From contig JAHRVJ010000020.1 of assembly GCA_019090765.1 (NCBI GenBank), forward strand, positions 1 through 9,083: DNA of 9,083 bases, read 5' to 3'. Position numbers and translations under genes: made by a program. Each line of letters begins with the position of its first letter. Position 1 is the first letter of the stretch. A model generated the notes under the pieces. That model saw only the letters and a list, made by a program, of their open reading frames with translations, did no database searches and had not been told where the DNA came from. Positions 6,634 through 9,083 of this stretch are shown here, piece by piece. The DNA is from Ilumatobacteraceae bacterium. GTDB taxonomy: Bacteria > Actinomycetota > Acidimicrobiia > Acidimicrobiales > Ilumatobacteraceae.

Positions 6634-7193
6634 GTTGCGATCAACTCGCCAATACGGTCAGCGAGGTTGTTGCTGCTCATGCTGCCGACGAATACCTCAA
6701 CGTCGCCGGTGTCGTCGATAAAGACGAAGGCGGGTTGGCCGAAGATTCCAAAGGCGCTCCATGCGTCGCCGTTGAGATCTGCGAGTTGGGTCAGTGAGTC
6801 GGTACCGGTGTCGGAGATGAAGTCATTCATGGCGTCGAGTTCGCCGCGGCCGGCAACGCCGACGATCGGTACTTGGCCAGCGAATTTCTCGGCCACCTCG
6901 GCGATCTCGGGAGCTTCGCCGCGGCAGATCGTGCACCACGGGGCCCAGAACCAGAGCACCGCATCGGTGCCGGCGAGGGCTGCCCCGTCAAACGCCGCGC
7001 CATCGGTGAGGGTCGTTGAAGAAGCGAACGCGGCAGCAAACTCAGCCCCGAGATCGGCTGGCTCCGCAGATTCCGCGTCCGATCCCGATGTCTCGTTGAT
7101 TGCGTCACCACCCGTGCCGCAGGCGGCAAGCAACACGGCGCCGACGGCGACCAAGGCAGTCCTTCGAAATGCGGATCTTCGCCAAGTAAGCAT
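6630..7193 (-). CDS. Thioredoxin-fold lipoprotein, MPT53/DsbE/TlpA-like
   Basis: This 187-aa exported thiol-disulfide protein has an Arg-rich start, a hydrophobic core and a lipobox LLAAC, so C25 should be lipidated. A Ser/Glu/Ala linker runs to about residue 65, and the thioredoxin fold covers about 66-187. The active site is WAPWCTIC (C87 and C90), and the cis-proline is P154 in GIFGQPAFVF. The stretches APWC..CR.EAP, AMNDFIS and GQPAFVF resemble Mycobacterium tuberculosis MPT53 (Rv2878c), which as I recall also neighbours a CcdA-like gene (Rv2877c) and was reported to be an oxidising DsbE. Whether this protein oxidises or reduces cannot be read from the sequence; the coupled CcdA favours a reduced, electron-carrying form. 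No Shine-Dalgarno sequence precedes the ATG, and a SigR-type promoter sits so close (GTT-N8-ATG) that a leaderless message is likely. It is the first gene of the operon. Confidence 0.92.
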   Translation of the reverse strand: MLTWRRSAFRRTALVAVGAVLLAACGTGGDAINETSGSDAESAEPADLGAEFAAAFASSTTLTDGAAFDGAALAGTDAVLWFWAPWCTICRGEAPEIAEVAEKFAGQVPIVGVAGRGELDAMNDFISDTGTDSLTQLADLNGDAWSAFGIFGQPAFVFIDDTGDVEVFVGSMSSNNLADRIGELIAT

Positions 7194-7201
7194 GACTCAG
7201 A

Positions 7202-7228
7202 AACCCGGTTGCGCAGCGGGGCATTCCC
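7202..7228 (-). promoter_or_regulatory. SigR/SigH-type ECF promoter for the thioredoxin-ccdA-transpeptidase operon
   Basis: Read on the minus strand, GGGAAT (7228-7223), an 18-nt spacer (7222-7205) and GTT (7204-7202) exactly match the GGGAAT-N18-GTT consensus known for Streptomyces SigR and closely related to mycobacterial SigH sites. The GTT ends 8 nt before ATG 7193, so transcription should begin within a few bases of the start codon. That fits the absence of a Shine-Dalgarno sequence. SigR-class promoters classically drive thioredoxin genes, which agrees with the first gene here. Confidence 0.65.
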
Positions 7229-7235
7229 TCGGTTG

Positions 7236-7263
7236 GCTATCTTCTTGTCGAGTATCTGGTCAA
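7236..7263 (-). promoter_or_regulatory. Weak housekeeping-like promoter candidate in the divergent region
   Basis: On the minus strand TTGACC (7263-7258) matches the -35 consensus at 5 of 6 positions. Sixteen nt later GATAGC (7241-7236) is a poor -10, with 3 of 6 matches. It could give basal transcription of the minus-strand operon with a leader of roughly 40 nt, but the -10 is weak and this may be chance. Confidence 0.2.
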
Positions 7264-7284
7264 TATTTGCGGCCAAGTATTCGC

Positions 7285-7311
7285 GGGAAGAGCACAGGTG
7301 CGAACAGGGTT
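7285..7311 (+). promoter_or_regulatory. SigR/SigH-type ECF promoter for the DUF3179-sigma factor unit
   Basis: GGGAAG (7285-7290), an 18-nt spacer (7291-7308) and GTT (7309-7311) match GGGAAT-N18-GTT except for the last -35 base. As on the opposite strand, exactly 8 nt separate the GTT from the ATG (7320). The start of transcription should therefore fall at or within a few bases of the ATG. The identical geometry on the two sides argues against coincidence and for one sigma factor serving both units. Confidence 0.6.
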
Positions 7312-7319
7312 ATCTAATC

Positions 7320-8564
7320 ATGGCTGTGACTTCGAAAATGCGACGACGTTCTACGTTGTTCCTGTTGGTCTTTCCGCTCATTGCAGTGGCCTGTGGATCA
7401 ACTGGCGATGGCGACTCGTCGCCCTCTGACTCGGTGGCCGAATCGACCGCCGATGGCGAGACAGGCTCGGAAGACTCTGTTTCGTTGGAACTGATTGAGC
7501 CGACGGCTCCTGATGTGACAGTGTCGGGATTGGCGATCGCGAGCGGGGCAGCGCTCGACGGGACGCCGACGCCACTGGTTGAACTCACTGATCTTCGCAG
7601 TGGCGGACCGCCGCCCGATGGGATTCCTTCCATCGATGAGCCCAAGTTCCTGGATGTTGACGAGGTCGACTTCTTGAAGGAGAACGAACCAGTTCTGGCA
7701 CTGGAGGTCAACGGAGACGTGCGGGCCTATCCCGTACAGATCCTCACGTGGCACGAGATCGTGAATGACACCGTTGGTGGCATCCCCGTCGGTGTTACCT
7801 ACTGCCCGCTGTGTAATTCGGCTGTCGCATACGACCGTCGGATTGATGACCGGGTATTGGAATTTGGAGTGTCCGGATTGCTGTTCAATTCGGCACTGGT
7901 CATGTTCGACCGGCAGACCGAGACGCTCTGGAGCCATTTCAGCGGTGAAGGGATCGTCGGCGAATTGACAGGTGTGGAGATCGAAACATTCCCGGTGGCA
8001 ACCGTGCCCTGGGGCGTATGGCGTGACGCCAACCCCGATGGGTTAGTGCTCGGCCGTGATACCGGCATCGACCGCCCCTACGGCCGTAACCCTTACCCCG
8101 GATACGACGATGTGCGCACTGCTCCTTTCCTGTACGAAGGTGAAGTCGATGGGAGGTACACAGCCAAGACGAGAATCGTTGGTGTCGAGCGTGACGATCA
8201 AGCGCTTGGAGTGCCGCTGTTCACCCTCCAAGAAGAGCGAGTGGTCGCGGCCGAACTCGGCGCCACCGACCTTGTGTTCTTCTGGGTGCCAGGAACAGCA
8301 TCAGCCCTTGACGCGAACGAGGTTGCCGATGGGTTCGACGTTGGCGCCAGCGGTGTCTTCGTTCCCATCGTTGACGGTCAGTCGCTCACTTTCGTAGCTG
8401 CTGAAGATGAGTTCGTCGATGACCAGACTGGCTCCACCTGGAATCTCCTGGGGCAAGCAGTAGATGGCCCACTTGAGGGGTCGGCGCTTGAGGCAGTGGA
8501 ACACGTAGACACGTTCTGGTTTGCTTGGTCGGCCTTCCAGCCCGACACTGCAATTATCGAGTGA
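7320..8564 (+). CDS. DUF3179-family lipoprotein with a CPLC motif
   Basis: This 414-aa exported protein belongs, by pattern, to the DUF3179 family, whose function is unknown to me. An Arg-rich start (MRRR at 7-10), a hydrophobic core and the lipobox-like IAVAC make C25 the probable lipidation site. A Ser/Asp/Glu-rich linker follows to about residue 50. The family core is recognisable by LTWHEIVND (H145) followed by VGVTYCPLCNSAVAYDR (C162 and C165), then FSGEG, GRNPYPGYDD and a C-terminal segment with GSTWNLLGQA. The CxxC with a nearby conserved His could bind a metal or form a redox disulfide. I chose ATG 7320 because it gives a complete lipoprotein signal and lies 8 nt behind a SigR-type GTT. 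ATG 7338 would also leave a usable signal peptide. It diverges from the thioredoxin operon and is followed by a sigma factor gene, so it may be a substrate, partner or sensor in the same envelope redox response (inference). Confidence 0.88.
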   Translation: MAVTSKMRRRSTLFLLVFPLIAVACGSTGDGDSSPSDSVAESTADGETGSEDSVSLELIEPTAPDVTVSGLAIASGAALDGTPTPLVELTDLRSGGPPPDGIPSIDEPKFLDVDEVDFLKENEPVLALEVNGDVRAYPVQILTWHEIVNDTVGGIPVGVTYCPLCNSAVAYDRRIDDRVLEFGVSGLLFNSALVMFDRQTETLWSHFSGEGIVGELTGVEIETFPVATVPWGVWRDANPDGLVLGRDTGIDRPYGRNPYPGYDDVRTAPFLYEGEVDGRYTAKTRIVGVERDDQALGVPLFTLQEERVVAAELGATDLVFFWVPGTASALDANEVADGFDVGASGVFVPIVDGQSLTFVAAEDEFVDDQTGSTWNLLGQAVDGPLEGSALEAVEHVDTFWFAWSAFQPDTAIIE

Positions 8565-8626
8565 CTGTGCCGCGCGTCGCGGAGAGATCCGATCGGTGGG
8601 AGACTGGATCAGTGGAAGAACGGGCA

Positions 8627-9083
8627 ATGAACGACACGTCCTTCGAGCGGTATGTGATGCCCGAGATCGAAGTGCTGCTACGAGTTGCGAACTCGCTCAC
8701 TCGTAATTACGCCGAGGCAGAAGATCTTGTTCAGGACACTTTGCTGCGCGCATATCGGGGCATTGACGGATTCGACGGGCGACATCCGCGGGCATGGCTG
8801 CTCACGATTCTGCGTAACACCCATATCAATCGCAATCGCCGTCGGCGGCCCGAGTTGCTGCGGGACCCTGACGTGGCGAACGACAGGGTGGCGTCGGCAG
8901 CATCACCTGACCGCGCCGATTCCGGCATCGACAACGAGATCGATTCAGAGATCGTTGACGCACTCGGCTCACTGTCAGAGCAATTCCGACAGGTGGTTGA
9001 ACTAATTGACATCGATGGGCTGAGCTACAACGAGGCCGCCGAGGTGCTCGATGTACCCGTGGGCACGGTGATGAGTCGGCTAC
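8627..9083 (+). CDS. ECF sigma factor, SigR-like, 3' end beyond the window
   Basis: This is a group 4 (ECF) RNA polymerase sigma factor, of which 152 residues are visible. Region 2 covers about residues 5-75, with FERYVMPEIEVLLRVA, the core-binding AEAEDLVQDTLLRAY and the helix PRAWLLTILRNTHINRNRRRR. After an acidic linker (about 83-108), region 4 begins with LSEQFRQVVELIDIDGLSY and the helix-turn-helix NEAAEVLDVPVGTVMSRL, which is cut at the edge. LSEQFR..V.L.DIDGLSY..AA..L..P.GTVMSRL and ILRNTHIN resemble SigR-type factors, but the exact ECF group cannot be fixed by eye. GGAAGA (8614-8619) lies 7 nt before ATG 8627. In-frame GTG 8612 (with GGGAG 9 nt upstream) and GTG 8567 (2 nt after the DUF3179 stop) are alternatives, so the true gap is 2 to 62 nt. 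An anti-sigma gene would be expected just downstream, outside the window. Confidence 0.92.
   Translation, partial: MNDTSFERYVMPEIEVLLRVANSLTRNYAEAEDLVQDTLLRAYRGIDGFDGRHPRAWLLTILRNTHINRNRRRRPELLRDPDVANDRVASAASPDRADSGIDNEIDSEIVDALGSLSEQFRQVVELIDIDGLSYNEAAEVLDVPVGTVMSRL

Noticed and set aside
7313..7318. TCTAAT, 5 of 6 matches to a -10 box, just before ATG 7320.
   Set aside because: No -35 lies at a suitable distance, and transcription would start after the chosen ATG. The SigR-type element fits better.
7209..7319. Longer start (TTG 7209) for the DUF3179 gene.
   Set aside because: The added 37 residues would sit before a complete lipoprotein signal peptide and would cover the divergent promoter region. 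ATG 7320 explains both better.
8567..8626. Extended sigma factor start at GTG 8567.
   Set aside because: The extra 20 residues have no match to ECF region 2 and GTG 8567 has no clear ribosome site. ATG 8627 gives a normal ECF beginning with a good ribosome site, although GTG 8612 remains possible.

Overview
The window looks like chromosomal DNA of a GC-rich actinobacterium. The reasons are the polyketide-exporter-type ABC pair, the MPT53-like thioredoxin lipoprotein next to a CcdA protein, the actinobacterial style of L,D-transpeptidase with long Thr/Pro/Ser tracts, frequent GTG starts and short 4-nt gene overlaps. The Thr-rich tail and moderate GC would fit Acidimicrobiia, but that placement is a guess. 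No RNA gene, insertion sequence, CRISPR array or phage gene was seen, and coding density is high throughout.

Layout. (1) Positions 1-84 hold a short control region with a 23-bp imperfect palindrome and, leaving on the minus strand, the probable first codons of another gene. (2) Positions 85-2654 (+) hold an ABC-2 type exporter: an ATPase overlapping a 12-helix permease. (3) Positions 2686-4502 (+) hold a cytoplasmic DyP-type heme peroxidase, a small VOC/glyoxalase-fold protein 2 nt behind it, and a cupredoxin lipoprotein whose usual Met copper ligand is Gln. (4) Positions 4508-4528 hold a perfect 9-bp hairpin at the convergent gene ends. (5) Positions 7193-4526 (-) hold a tightly overlapping operon: MPT53/TlpA-like thioredoxin lipoprotein, then CcdA electron-transfer membrane protein, then L,D-transpeptidase. 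(6) Positions 7320-9083 (+) hold a DUF3179 lipoprotein with a CPLC motif, then an ECF sigma factor cut off by the window edge.

The most interesting point is the 126-bp divergent region 7194-7319. Each side carries a GGGAA(T/G)-N18-GTT element in the right orientation, and in both cases the GTT lies exactly 8 nt before the ATG. This is the form of a SigR/SigH-type (thiol-stress ECF) promoter, and the spacing implies leaderless or nearly leaderless mRNAs. An ECF sigma gene lies directly downstream of one of the two units. Together this suggests a self-contained cell-envelope redox regulon. In it an ECF sigma factor would control an exported thioredoxin, its CcdA electron donor, a cysteine-dependent peptidoglycan cross-linking enzyme and a CxxC-bearing DUF3179 lipoprotein. 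The promoter geometry and gene order are seen directly; the regulatory and electron-flow model is inference.
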